From a bacterium (GTDB taxonomy: Bacteria; Desulfobacterota_D; UBA1144), in assembly GCA_002697665.2 (NCBI GenBank), contig NZXA02000002.1, positions 1-14,516 on the forward strand: 14,516 nucleotides of DNA. The letters are read 5' to 3'. Position numbers and translations under genes: made by a program. This document shows, in pieces, positions 1 to 7,453 of this stretch (position 1 is the stretch's first letter; each line of letters opens with the position of its first letter). Under the pieces are notes generated by a model, which had not been told where the DNA came from, searched no databases, and saw nothing but the letters and a program-made list of their open reading frames with translations.

Positions 1-16
1 TTTCTTTATCTAGCAT
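1..16 (-). CDS. Possible start of a further minus-strand gene (fragment)
   Basis: Four bases after the SufT-like stop codon (21-23, minus strand) an ATG at 16-14 opens a reading frame that reads MLDKE up to the window edge. Position and spacing suit the next gene of a minus-strand operon. Five codons cannot identify it, there is no clear Shine-Dalgarno, and it may be chance. Confidence 0.25.
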
Positions 17-20
17 ATTT

Positions 21-419
21 TTACATACCAAGTTTTTGTTTTGCTTCATTACTCATCATATTAGGATTCCATGGTGGATCCCATACTATTTCTATCAAAA
101 CATTTTTCGCTCCTAGGGCATAAAGTACATTCTCAGCTTGTTTAGAAATTGCACTTCCCATAGAGCAGCCAGGAGTAGTAAGTGTCATCTTGATGCTGAT
201 ATTGTTATCAGCAGTCTCAACAGAATATATTAGTCCCAGATCAACAATACTTACAGGGAGCTCTGGATCCATAACATTCTTTAAAGCATCAAATACTGTC
301 TCTTGGGTAAAAACAAAATCTGACTTATCTGTATCTTTTTTAAAATTTGTCATTTTAACTTCGTTTTGACCAGAATCAGTATTCTCATTTATGTTTTTCT
401 TAAATATTATTTTTTTCAT
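21..419 (-). CDS. sufT: SufT / MIP18 family (DUF59) iron-sulfur assembly protein
   Basis: Small cytosolic protein of the MIP18/PaaD/SufT family, which helps mature or deliver Fe-S clusters. Visible hallmarks, numbered from the ATG at 419, are the DPELP...DLGLIY segment (about residues 51-65), the TTPGCSMG loop with its conserved cysteine (Cys85), and the C-terminal WDPPWNP motif (about 103-109). An ATG also exists six codons upstream (437), but the ATG at 419 has AAGG five bases before it and is preferred, giving 132 aa. The first 30 or so residues are a polar extension not needed for the fold, so translation from the Met at 353 (104 aa) is another possibility, though it has no ribosome site. 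The gene is divergent from ispG, whose product is itself a 4Fe-4S enzyme. No other suf/isc gene is in view. Family call sure, exact role inferred. Confidence 0.85.
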   Translation of the reverse strand: MKKIIFKKNINENTDSGQNEVKMTNFKKDTDKSDFVFTQETVFDALKNVMDPELPVSIVDLGLIYSVETADNNISIKMTLTTPGCSMGSAISKQAENVLYALGAKNVLIEIVWDPPWNPNMMSNEAKQKLGM

Positions 420-451
420 AATGACCTTAGTATACATAATAAAAATACAGA

Positions 452-479
452 TTCACTTTTATAGTATTTCACGGATAAT
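452..479 (+). promoter_or_regulatory. Possible sigma-70-like promoter for ispG
   Basis: TTCACT (452-457) and GATAAT (474-479) are separated by 16 bases in the 63-81 base gap between the divergent sufT and ispG genes. A start near 486 would leave a leader of about 15 bases that holds the AGGT ribosome site (491-494). The -10 matches the consensus at five of six positions, the -35 is weak, and the background is AT-rich. Confidence 0.35.
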
Positions 480-500
480 TATTATATATTAGGTTTAAAG

Positions 501-1559
501 ATGAGAAGGAATACAAGATGCTTTAGTTTGGGAGAAGTCAATATTGGATCTGATCATCCTATTTCAGTTCAATCTATGACAAAGACCGATACAAGGGATA
601 TTGAAAAAACTGTTGAACAGATCAATGAACTAGAAATGGCTGGTTGTGATATAATTAGATGTGCTGTACCTAATATTGATGCTGCAAAATCACTTAAAGA
701 CATAATTTTAAAAACAAAATTGCCCATTGTCGCAGACATACACTTTGAATACAGGTTGGCGCTTGAGGCTATTAAGTCTGGAGTTCATGGTTTAAGAATA
801 AATCCAGGAAATATTGGGCAAAAAAAAAGAATAATATCAGTGGTTCAATCTGCAAAAGATTCCAATATACCAATTAGAATAGGAGTTAATTCCGGCTCTC
901 TTGAAAAAGATTTACTTGAAAAATATGGCTATCCTTCTGCAGATGCACTTGTTGAAAGTGCGGAAAGACATCTATCAATATTAGATGAGTTGGATTTCAA
1001 AAATGTTAAGGTTTCTGTTAAATCAAGTAATGTAAATATAATGATTGATGCTTACAGAAAACTTGCAAAAAAAACTGATGTTCCATTTCATTTAGGTGTT
1101 ACCGAGTCTGGTACATATGAGATTGGATCCGTAAAATCCTCAATTGGTATTGGTAGCCTAATTTCTGAGGGCATTGGGGATACAATTAGAGTTTCGTTAA
1201 CGGATGATCCTATAAAAGAAGTAAAAATGGGGAAAAACATATTAAAAGCATTGGGCCATTTTGAGAATGGAATTGAGTTGATAACTTGCCCAGGCTGTGG
1301 GAGACTTGAAATTGATTTACAGTCCTTAGTGGAAGATGTAGAAAAAAGAATTGAAAAAATCAAAATTAAAAAGACTTTAAAGGTATCAATACTCGGTTGT
1401 GTTGTAAATGGGCCGGGGGAAGCCTTAGGTTCTGATATTGGTATAGCAGGTGGTAGAGGTAAAGGACAAATATATAAAAATGGAAAAATTTATAAATCTT
1501 GTAAGGAATCTGAAATAGTGGATATTCTTGTCGAAGAGATAGAAAAAATTAACTTATGA
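501..1559 (+). CDS. ispG: 4-hydroxy-3-methylbut-2-en-1-yl diphosphate synthase (IspG/GcpE)
   Basis: Penultimate enzyme of the MEP isoprenoid pathway: it reductively converts methylerythritol cyclodiphosphate to HMBPP using a 4Fe-4S cluster and electrons from ferredoxin or flavodoxin. The 352-aa product has the standard short bacterial layout: an N-terminal TIM barrel opening with RCFSLGEVNIG and PISVQSMTKTDT, then a C-terminal cluster domain. The cluster ligands are visible as CPGCGR (Cys263, Cys266), and CVVNGPGE gives Cys300 and Glu307. The AGG-type ribosome site at 491-494 is six bases from the ATG. The stop TGA (1557-1559) is followed after 10 bases by proS, so the two are probably co-transcribed. 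The gene stands divergent from a SufT-like Fe-S factor. Length and all ligands are intact; identification is secure. Confidence 0.97.
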   Translation: MRRNTRCFSLGEVNIGSDHPISVQSMTKTDTRDIEKTVEQINELEMAGCDIIRCAVPNIDAAKSLKDIILKTKLPIVADIHFEYRLALEAIKSGVHGLRINPGNIGQKKRIISVVQSAKDSNIPIRIGVNSGSLEKDLLEKYGYPSADALVESAERHLSILDELDFKNVKVSVKSSNVNIMIDAYRKLAKKTDVPFHLGVTESGTYEIGSVKSSIGIGSLISEGIGDTIRVSLTDDPIKEVKMGKNILKALGHFENGIELITCPGCGRLEIDLQSLVEDVEKRIEKIKIKKTLKVSILGCVVNGPGEALGSDIGIAGGRGKGQIYKNGKIYKSCKESEIVDILVEEIEKINL

Positions 1560-1569
1560 GGTTCTCTGT

Positions 1570-3315
1570 TTGAAATTATCACAATATTTATTAGCAACAT
1601 TAAAAGAGGCACCTAATGATGCTGAGACAGCAAGTCATAAATTAATGATTAGGGCTGGGATGATTAGAAAAGTTGCTGCAGGCATTTATAATTTCTTACC
1701 AATAGGGTTAAAGGTTTTAAGAAAAGTTGAAAATATCATTAGGGAAGAAATGAATTCTGCGGGAGCCATTGAAGTTATGATGCCTTATGTTACGCCTGCG
1801 GACTTATGGGAGAAGAGTGGGAGGTGGAACATTTATGGAAAAGAGCTATTGAGATTCAAAGATAGAGCCGATAGAGATTTTTGTCTAGGCCCAACGCATG
1901 AGGAAGTCGTAACTGATTTAGTCGATAAGGAAATAAAGTCATATAAAAATCTACCAATAACAATTTATCAGATTCAACCAAAATTTAGAGATGAAATAAG
2001 ACCTAGGTTTGGAGTAATGAGGGCTCGAGAGTTTATAATGAAGGATGCCTATAGTTTTGATATAGACGAAAATTCAGCAGACTTATCTTATAAAAAGATG
2101 TTTGAAGCATATAATAGGATTTTCGAAAGATGTGGCTTAGAATTTCGTGCAGTTGAGGCAGATTCTGGAAACATCGGCGGAAGTTTTTCTCATGAATTTA
2201 TGGTTTTGGCTGAAACAGGTGAAGATTTAATAATGGTTTGTGATGAATGTGATTATGCATCGAATATTGAAACTACTCCCGTTGTTTTTACTCAAGATGA
2301 TTTAAATCAAAAAAAACATGAAAAAAATAGTGGTGCTGGTCGAGAAATGCCAGAGAATAAAATTGAAAAAGTTTCTACTCCTTCATGTATTACTGTAGAA
2401 GAAGTATCAGATTTTTTAAAGATTAAAATTAATAAAATTGTAAAAACTATGATTTTATCTACAAATCAAGGAATTGAAGCAGTTTTAATAAGAGGGGATC
2501 ACGAACTTAGTTTGACGAAATATAAAAAAAATAGAGATCTAGAGTTTGCAGATCTTGCTACCAATGAAGAAATTTCAAAAATTAATACTGTAAAAGGATT
2601 TAGCGGTCCAGTTAATCTGGACATAAACATTTTTGCCGATAATGAATTAAGAAATATGACCTCCTATGTTACTGGATCAAATGAAAAAGACTTTCATTTA
2701 TTGAATGTAAACCATGAAAAAGATTTTAAAATTAAAGGTTTTTTAGATTGTAGACAATCCGTTGATGGAGATGTTTGCCCTGGCTACCCAGATTTTACTT
2801 TAAGGTCAACTAGGGGAATAGAGGTAGGCCATGTTTTCAAACTTGGCACAAAATATAGTGATTCAATGAAAGCTGGGTTTACTGATAAAAATGGAAAAGA
2901 TATGAATTTTTACATGGGTTGCTATGGTATTGGAGTTGGTAGAGTTGTTGCGGCAGCTATTGAGCAAAATAATGATGAACTAGGAATAAGGCTGCCTAGT
3001 AATTTGGCTCCTTTTGAAGTAATAGTAATTCCTACAGATACAAAAAATGAAAAAGTAATGAATGTAGCAATTAAAATTTATGATAATTTTTTGAAAAATG
3101 GATATGATGTGGCTTTAGATGACAGACCAGATAGCGCCGGGATCAAATTTAAAGATTCTGAATTATTAGGGATACCCATACAAATAACAATTGGCCCTAA
3201 ATCTCTAGAGAAAGACACAGTTGAATTTAAAGAGAGAGATAGTATGAAAAAAAATGAATTTAAAATGGATGATATTGAGGGTTTACTAAATCTTGCAAAT
3301 GAAAAAATTAGATAA
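1570..3315 (+). CDS. proS: Prolyl-tRNA synthetase, bacterial type with editing domain
   Basis: Class II aminoacyl-tRNA synthetase that charges tRNA-Pro in the cytosol. The 581-aa length fits the bacterial type (about 570 aa). In order: an N-terminal catalytic half with the GPTHEE loop (about 108-112) and motif 2 around RDEIRPRFGVMRAREF (140-155); an INS editing insertion (about 225-410) that clears mis-charged Ala-tRNA-Pro; the return of the catalytic core with motif 3 (GIGVGRVVAAAIEQ, about 456-470); and a C-terminal anticodon-binding domain containing LDDRPDSAGIKFKDSELLGIP. The start is a TTG at 1570, supported by GAGG at 1558-1561 eight bases upstream, which overlaps the ispG stop. No ATG gives a full N-terminus, because MKLSQYLLATLKEAP is the conserved beginning. 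The 3' end overlaps pyrF by 17 bases. Confidence 0.97.
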   Translation: MKLSQYLLATLKEAPNDAETASHKLMIRAGMIRKVAAGIYNFLPIGLKVLRKVENIIREEMNSAGAIEVMMPYVTPADLWEKSGRWNIYGKELLRFKDRADRDFCLGPTHEEVVTDLVDKEIKSYKNLPITIYQIQPKFRDEIRPRFGVMRAREFIMKDAYSFDIDENSADLSYKKMFEAYNRIFERCGLEFRAVEADSGNIGGSFSHEFMVLAETGEDLIMVCDECDYASNIETTPVVFTQDDLNQKKHEKNSGAGREMPENKIEKVSTPSCITVEEVSDFLKIKINKIVKTMILSTNQGIEAVLIRGDHELSLTKYKKNRDLEFADLATNEEISKINTVKGFSGPVNLDINIFADNELRNMTSYVTGSNEKDFHLLNVNHEKDFKIKGFLDCRQSVDGDVCPGYPDFTLRSTRGIEVGHVFKLGTKYSDSMKAGFTDKNGKDMNFYMGCYGIGVGRVVAAAIEQNNDELGIRLPSNLAPFEVIVIPTDTKNEKVMNVAIKIYDNFLKNGYDVALDDRPDSAGIKFKDSELLGIPIQITIGPKSLEKDTVEFKERDSMKKNEFKMDDIEGLLNLANEKIR

Positions 3316-4006
3316 ACTTATATTGGCAATTGATTCGGATAATTTTAATGATATTCAGAATTTGATAAATGAACTATGTCCACCAATTAAGATTGTTAAA
3401 ATTGGTCCAATTTCTTTTTTAAATAATTATCAAAAAATAATTGAATTCATTAATGCAAAAAATATATCAATTATGTTTGATTTTAAGTTTTTCGATATAC
3501 CTAATACTATGAGCTCTAGCATAAATTTTATGTTCTCTAATAATATCAAAATTTTTACAATTCATGCTCTTTCTGGGGAAAAAGCTATAAAACAAGTAAA
3601 AAAAAATCTTGTCAGTAAAGAGCAGGAGTTAGAACAAAAGTCACCAAAAATGTTTGCTGTTACAATACTTACTAGTTTTGATCAGAATGATTTGTATTCT
3701 CTTAATTTTAAAGGAGATATATCAGATAATGTCCTAAATCTTGCAGAGAAATCTATAAAATCTGGTGTAGATGGTTTGGTTTGTTCTGGAGATGAGATTA
3801 ATTTGATCAGGAAGAATTTTGGCGATGATGTAGAAATTTTAGTTCCTGGAGTTAGATTTAATACTCAATTGAATGATCAATCAAGAGTAATTTCTCCAAG
3901 AGAAGCTATTGATTTAGGTGCAAACTATATCGTTCTCGGAAGAACAATAACCGATAGCCCTGATATGAAGAAGCAATTAGATGATATAATTAAAACCTTA
4001 GACTAA
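3299..4006 (+). CDS. pyrF: Orotidine 5'-phosphate decarboxylase
   Basis: Last step of de novo UMP synthesis: decarboxylation of OMP. The 235-aa product (from the ATG at 3299) is the usual length and shows the family's signature: LAIDSDN near the start (Asp12), VKIG with Lys34, and the catalytic Asp-x-Lys-x-x-Asp array in DFKFFDIPNT (Asp61, Lys63, Asp66). Phosphate-binding loops follow as LVPGVRFN and VLGRTITDSPD near the C-terminus. A TTG two codons upstream (3293) is also open, but the ATG is preferred. The start lies inside the end of proS with no strong ribosome site close by, so translational coupling to proS is likely. It is part of the ispG-proS-pyrF run. No other pyrimidine gene is in the window. 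Confidence 0.93.
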   Translation: MKKLDKLILAIDSDNFNDIQNLINELCPPIKIVKIGPISFLNNYQKIIEFINAKNISIMFDFKFFDIPNTMSSSINFMFSNNIKIFTIHALSGEKAIKQVKKNLVSKEQELEQKSPKMFAVTILTSFDQNDLYSLNFKGDISDNVLNLAEKSIKSGVDGLVCSGDEINLIRKNFGDDVEILVPGVRFNTQLNDQSRVISPREAIDLGANYIVLGRTITDSPDMKKQLDDIIKTLD

Positions 4007-4028
4007 TTGAACATATGGAGGTATAAAT

Positions 4029-4898
4029 ATGCCAATAAATACAGACCTAATTGGATATGAGACAAAAAGGGTTGAAACACTTATACTAGAAGAAAAAGTT
4101 AAAGAATATTTATCAGCGATAAATTCAACCAATAATTATTATTCCTTAAACAATGTCGCACCACCTATTTTTAATGTTGTTCAAGAAATATCTCTTTTAG
4201 AATCAATATGGAAAATGCCAGAACTTTATGGGTCAAAAGAAGAAATGGAGCAAAGTGTTCTAATGCTGGTGCACGGGGAACAGAATATGATTTTTAATAA
4301 ATTGTTATCTTTTAATATTAAAGTTTTTTCTCAAGCTAAGATTGATTCAATTGTTCAAAAAGGATCTAACTATATTTTAAAGCTTAGCGTAACTCATTTA
4401 GATGATAATAGTAATCAATTGGGAAGCTCTACTTGGACGTTGTTTATTAGGGCTGCTGAATCCGATATTGTAAAAACAGAAAAGCCCAAAAATATACAAA
4501 AAAAACAGCCTCCTCAGACTAACGAGAGGACACCTATAAATTCAAAATCCTTTGAAATTGGAGATGATATTACTTATAAGTATTCAAAAGCATCTAATGA
4601 TTTTAATCCTATACATATTGACGAAGATACTGCCAAAAAAGCTGGGCTCTCAGGAATCATAGTTCATGGTCTTTGTACAATGGCTATGACAATGGAAAAG
4701 CTTATTGGTATGAATATTTCAGATGATGCATCAAAGCTAAAGTCAATTTCATTAAGATTTTCAAGTCCCGTCTATCCGGGAGATAAATTAACTGTAAAAA
4801 CTTTTGATACTGATGAAAAAAATAAATTTAATTTTGAAGTTGAAAATCAATCAAATATTAAAGTTATTAAAAATGGATCTTTCGAGGTTATTGGCTAA
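4029..4898 (+). CDS. Two-hotdog MaoC-type dehydratase/hydratase
   Basis: Predicted acyl-thioester hydratase/dehydratase (289 aa) with two hotdog folds in tandem. The N-terminal half (about 1-145) resembles the FAS1-like/MaoC_dehydrat_N domain, including VHGEQNMIF (81-89). A Lys/Pro-rich linker (about 149-172) joins it to a C-terminal MaoC domain. That domain carries the hydratase motif: KASNDFNPIHID with Asp191, Asn193 and His196, followed by GIIVHGLCTMA. The N half usually has lost catalysis and serves as the structural partner. The substrate is unknown; 3-hydroxyacyl-, mesaconyl- and related CoA esters are all handled by relatives. A GGAGG ribosome site at 4017-4021 lies seven bases before the ATG. 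It follows pyrF by 22 bases and converges on hflX with an 11-base overlap. Fold call firm, reaction uncertain. Confidence 0.82.
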   Translation: MPINTDLIGYETKRVETLILEEKVKEYLSAINSTNNYYSLNNVAPPIFNVVQEISLLESIWKMPELYGSKEEMEQSVLMLVHGEQNMIFNKLLSFNIKVFSQAKIDSIVQKGSNYILKLSVTHLDDNSNQLGSSTWTLFIRAAESDIVKTEKPKNIQKKQPPQTNERTPINSKSFEIGDDITYKYSKASNDFNPIHIDEDTAKKAGLSGIIVHGLCTMAMTMEKLIGMNISDDASKLKSISLRFSSPVYPGDKLTVKTFDTDEKNKFNFEVENQSNIKVIKNGSFEVIG

Positions 4899-6522
4899 CG
4901 CTAATTTTATCTGAATAAAAACCTATTTCTTTTATCTCTTGATCTATATATTTTTTTAAGTCAGATAATCCTTCCGAGGTATATGATGAAATACATTGTT
5001 TTGGAAACATTTTTTTTAGAATTTCTTTTTTATCAATTTGAATTAAATCAATTTTATTAAAAACTACAATCTTTTTACTATACTGAAGACCTGCAATATC
5101 TAGCGTATTCTCAACAGATGAAATTTTTTCTTCGTAATTATTATCATTTACATCTACTACATGAATAAGAACATCAGACTGACCAATCTCCTCTAATGTA
5201 GCTCTAAAAGAGGAAATTAAATCTTTTGGTAGATCAGTTATGAATCCAACAGTATCACTTAATAAAATTTGTGTATCCTCGGATAAATAGGTTTTTCTTG
5301 TTGTTGGATTTAGTGTTGAAAAAGCTTTTGTACTTTCAACAACATTTGATTTTGTCAGTTTGTTAAAGAGTGTGGATTTTCCAGCACAAGTATATCCTAC
5401 CAACGTAGCAGTAATAAGTTGATTTCTAAGTCTCTGGGTTCTGTTTAATCCCCTTCTCCTGCTTAAATTATCAATTTGTTTTTCAAGTTCATTTATTCTT
5501 TTTCTTAAATATCTTCTTCTTTGTTCAAGTTTTTTCTCACCAGGCCCCTTAGATCTGATACCACCTGTAATTTGAGAGAATCCTTTTCCAAACCCTATTA
5601 ATCTTGGAAGTTCATATTTAAGTTTTGCTAACTCTATTTGAGTATGGGCCTCTTTAGACTTTGCATTCTTTTCAAAAATTTCCAAAATTAATTCTGTTCT
5701 ATCACTGATTTTGATATTGGTCATCGACGAAATCTTTTTTGATTGATGTGGAAGTAATTCTTTATTAAAGATTATTTTATTTGCATTATAAAACTTAGCC
5801 TCTAGTAAAATATCTTTAAGAATTCCTTTTCCAATCATAGTCGAAGCATCAAATCCTTTTCTTAGTTGTTGTTTAGACCCTACTATTGATTTATTCAAAG
5901 AAATACAAAGTTCTATGAGCTCTTCTTTAGAATATTTTAGGTCTGTAGAATCTATATTTGAAACATTAACCAGATAAACTTTTTCAGAGTCATGTTTATT
6001 TTCAACTAACTTAATTTTTTCTCGTTTAATGTTGTTAAAATTTTGCCAGAAAGGACAGCTATTAAGCTTATTAATATCATCATATTTTTCTGATAGCCAT
6101 AATTTTTTGATCTGGGACTTTGCTTTATATACAACTTCATAGTTTGAATTAAGTGAGTTCCTTATTAATAAAAAATTATTTAGTTTAGAATTAATAAGTG
6201 AAACCTTATCCCTTTTTTCAAATCCATTTTGTTTCTTGGTAATAAAAATTAATCTTTTCTGAGATGGACTAGATTTTATTGATTCATTACTGAAATAATC
6301 TTCAATCATCCAGGGGGAGCCAATAAAAATCATCGAAACCTTACCACGACGATTAATAATTAAGTTAAAGTCTTTATCTATTAAATCATTACAATTAACT
6401 AAATGTCTTTGGAATTCTTTCGATATTAAATCATTATTTAAAATTCTTTTTTTAAATAATGATAAAAGTAATTTTTTTTCACTACTTTTTAAACCTTTTG
6501 TATTACCATATATCGATGCTAT
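4888..6522 (-). CDS. hflX: GTPase HflX, long form, apparently started at ATA
   Basis: Ribosome-associated GTPase that splits stalled or hibernating 70S ribosomes. The G domain shows G1 GYTCAGKST, G3 DTVGF and G4 NKID. Ahead of it are the glycine-rich GGIRSKGPGEKKLE segment and an Arg/Lys-rich coiled helix. The first ATG is at 6333 (481 aa; G1 near 313-321), but the frame stays open upstream to a stop at 6547-6549. It encodes IYGNTKGLKSSEKK and then LINRRGKVSMIFIG-like sequence that matches the conserved N-terminus of the long HflX of deltaproteobacteria-like lineages. No ATG, GTG or TTG occurs in that extension. AGGAG at 6534-6530 sits seven bases before an ATA (6522-6520), which would give 544 aa starting just before the conserved block. 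The usual GYTNAGKST has Cys in place of Asn here. If ATA is not used, the annotated gene would be 4888-6333. Family secure; start inferred. Confidence 0.92.
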   Translation of the reverse strand: MASIYGNTKGLKSSEKKLLLSLFKKRILNNDLISKEFQRHLVNCNDLIDKDFNLIINRRGKVSMIFIGSPWMIEDYFSNESIKSSPSQKRLIFITKKQNGFEKRDKVSLINSKLNNFLLIRNSLNSNYEVVYKAKSQIKKLWLSEKYDDINKLNSCPFWQNFNNIKREKIKLVENKHDSEKVYLVNVSNIDSTDLKYSKEELIELCISLNKSIVGSKQQLRKGFDASTMIGKGILKDILLEAKFYNANKIIFNKELLPHQSKKISSMTNIKISDRTELILEIFEKNAKSKEAHTQIELAKLKYELPRLIGFGKGFSQITGGIRSKGPGEKKLEQRRRYLRKRINELEKQIDNLSRRRGLNRTQRLRNQLITATLVGYTCAGKSTLFNKLTKSNVVESTKAFSTLNPTTRKTYLSEDTQILLSDTVGFITDLPKDLISSFRATLEEIGQSDVLIHVVDVNDNNYEEKISSVENTLDIAGLQYSKKIVVFNKIDLIQIDKKEILKKMFPKQCISSYTSEGLSDLKKYIDQEIKEIGFYSDKISVSQ

Positions 6523-6854
6523 AAGGCTTCTCCTAAAAGTCTTATTTTAAAACCAAATCTTTTTTCAAATTTTTTGTTATTTTTGTATTTGATATTTGAA
6601 ACTGTCTCTATTTCTTTCTCATCAGTAAGCTCTTTAGCGTTACCATAAAAAACTTTCTCATTAATTTTAATTTCTGCAACATTTTTATTTAGAAGATTTT
6701 TATACCATCTAGATTCTTTGTTTCTTCTTGTTACAAAGAAATTTCCATCGATATAAACAACTTTAAGTTTGATAGTACTCTTTTTTAAAGTGCTTATAGA
6801 AAAAGTAGAAACTTCAGTGATGAATGTAGAGGGGGATGTGATATCAAATACCAT
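6519..6854 (-). CDS. Small FMN-split-barrel-like protein (DUF385/DUF2255-like)
   Basis: A 111-aa protein when read from the ATG at 6854; an ATG at 6905 adds 17 residues that look like translated promoter and is rejected. The pattern of short strands, a KKSTIKLKVVYIDGNFFVTRR stretch broken by a DGN turn, and then SRWYKNLLNKN followed by an acidic strand, resembles the split-barrel flavin- or F420-binding family (deazaflavin-dependent nitroreductase/DUF385, DUF2255, PPOX relatives). There the ...WYxNLxANP element is typical. This is recognition by pattern, not a firm assignment, and the cofactor cannot be read from the sequence. The stop overlaps the proposed hflX ATA start by two bases, so the two are probably translated together. 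It is divergent from the hypothetical gene starting at 6879. Confidence 0.6.
   Translation of the reverse strand: MVFDITSPSTFITEVSTFSISTLKKSTIKLKVVYIDGNFFVTRRNKESRWYKNLLNKNVAEIKINEKVFYGNAKELTDEKEIETVSNIKYKNNKKFEKRFGFKIRLLGEAL
6520..6534 (-). promoter_or_regulatory. Shine-Dalgarno and ATA initiation site of hflX
   Basis: On the minus strand AGGAG (6534-6530), a seven-base spacer and ATA (6522-6520) lie exactly where the conserved HflX N-terminus begins. The ATA overlaps the TAG stop (6521-6519) of the upstream gene as ATAG, in the manner of the common ATGA stop/start overlap. A G in place of the last A would give ATG and would also remove that stop. Confidence 0.5.
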
Positions 6855-6858
6855 ATTT

Positions 6859-6880
6859 ATATATGTATAATAACATATAT
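6859..6880. promoter_or_regulatory. Inverted repeat over a TATAAT box in a divergent gap
   Basis: ATATATGT (6859-6866) and ACATATAT (6873-6880) are perfect 8-bp inverted arms around a six-base centre. The site lies in the 24-base gap between the split-barrel gene (minus, starts 6854) and the 115-aa gene (plus). A TATAAT at 6866-6871 sits inside it. This could be a regulator's operator covering a -10 box. Because the region is almost all A/T, chance symmetry is a real alternative. Confidence 0.35.
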
Positions 6881-7226
6881 GATAAAAGGAGAAAAAAAAA
6901 TACATCTTTGTTTGGACCCATTCCGAAATTATCTCTCCGAATTTTTTGATATGACTATAATAAACAGAGTTGATATTAAACTTTTAGCAGATATTGATTC
7001 TGATGAATCATCATTATTATTTACTAAAAAAAAGAAAGGTTTATTAATATTTAATAATAGTTATAAGATTAATTTTTTAGGCATTACAATTAATGAAAAT
7101 AATAAGAGGATTTTAAAAAAGATTCTTGAGTTAACTTATGATAAGAAATCTTATTATGATAATACTCATAATAGAATTGATGCAATAGAGGCTAGTGCTG
7201 CCATAAAGTCATGGCTAGAAAAGTAA
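6879..7226 (+). CDS. Conserved-looking hypothetical protein, 115 aa
   Basis: I do not recognise this protein. It reads as a coherent soluble polypeptide: an LDPFRNYLSEFF opening, a strand-rich middle (SLLFTKKKKGLLIFNNSYKI then FLGITINENN), and a helical C-terminus with YDKKSYYDNTHNRIDAIEA and AAIKSWLEK. There is no signal peptide or membrane segment. Codon use is like its neighbours. The ATG at 6879 lies only eight bases after a TATAAT (6866-6871), so a transcript from that box would be almost leaderless. Alternatively AAAGGAG (6885-6891) followed after eight bases by an in-frame ATA (6900) could be the true start, as suggested for hflX. The 3' end overlaps the opposing 48-aa membrane protein by 12 bases. 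It probably is a gene; function unknown. Confidence 0.55.
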   Translation: MIKGEKKIHLCLDPFRNYLSEFFDMTIINRVDIKLLADIDSDESSLLFTKKKKGLLIFNNSYKINFLGITINENNKRILKKILELTYDKKSYYDNTHNRIDAIEASAAIKSWLEK

Positions 7227-7361
7227 ATAGCTTAATGATACTAAACCAATAATTGAAAAAACAAAAAGGAAAATTCCTATAATATAAGGAACGGCTGGTT
7301 TTTGATAGTCCTCTAATTTTAATTCTGAAATAATCTCTAACACTTTTTCACGATTTAACAT
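7215..7361 (-). CDS. Small single-span membrane protein, 48 aa
   Basis: A short minus-strand frame from ATG 7361 to TAG 7217-7215. The product starts with an amphipathic charged stretch (MLNREKVLEIISELKLEDYQ), then a Lys-Pro turn, then one hydrophobic helix of about 22 residues (about 25-48: VPYIIGIFLFVFSIIGLVS and onward) that ends at the C-terminus. Such composition is unlikely from a random frame and suits a small inner-membrane protein with a cytoplasmic N-terminus, perhaps a subunit or regulator. There is no clear Shine-Dalgarno, but a TATAAT-like box lies just upstream. It fills what would otherwise be a gap of about 230 bases before the LLM gene. No family recognised. Confidence 0.5.
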   Translation of the reverse strand: MLNREKVLEIISELKLEDYQKPAVPYIIGIFLFVFSIIGLVSLSYLLF

Positions 7362-7453
7362 TTAAATATTATAATTTAAGAGAAATTATTTTAAAGAGAT
7401 TTGTTCTTAATGTGTTAAAATTGTAAACATAATTTAATATATGGAGTTTTATT

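Noticed and set aside
1088-1363. 91-codon minus-strand frame inside ispG
   Set aside because: Lies wholly opposite the cluster-binding region of a secure gene; its product is Ser/Pro-rich shadow sequence.
6855-6905. 17-residue N-terminal extension of the split-barrel gene
   Set aside because: Aromatic-rich residues made by the A/T promoter gap, overlapping the divergent gene's start.
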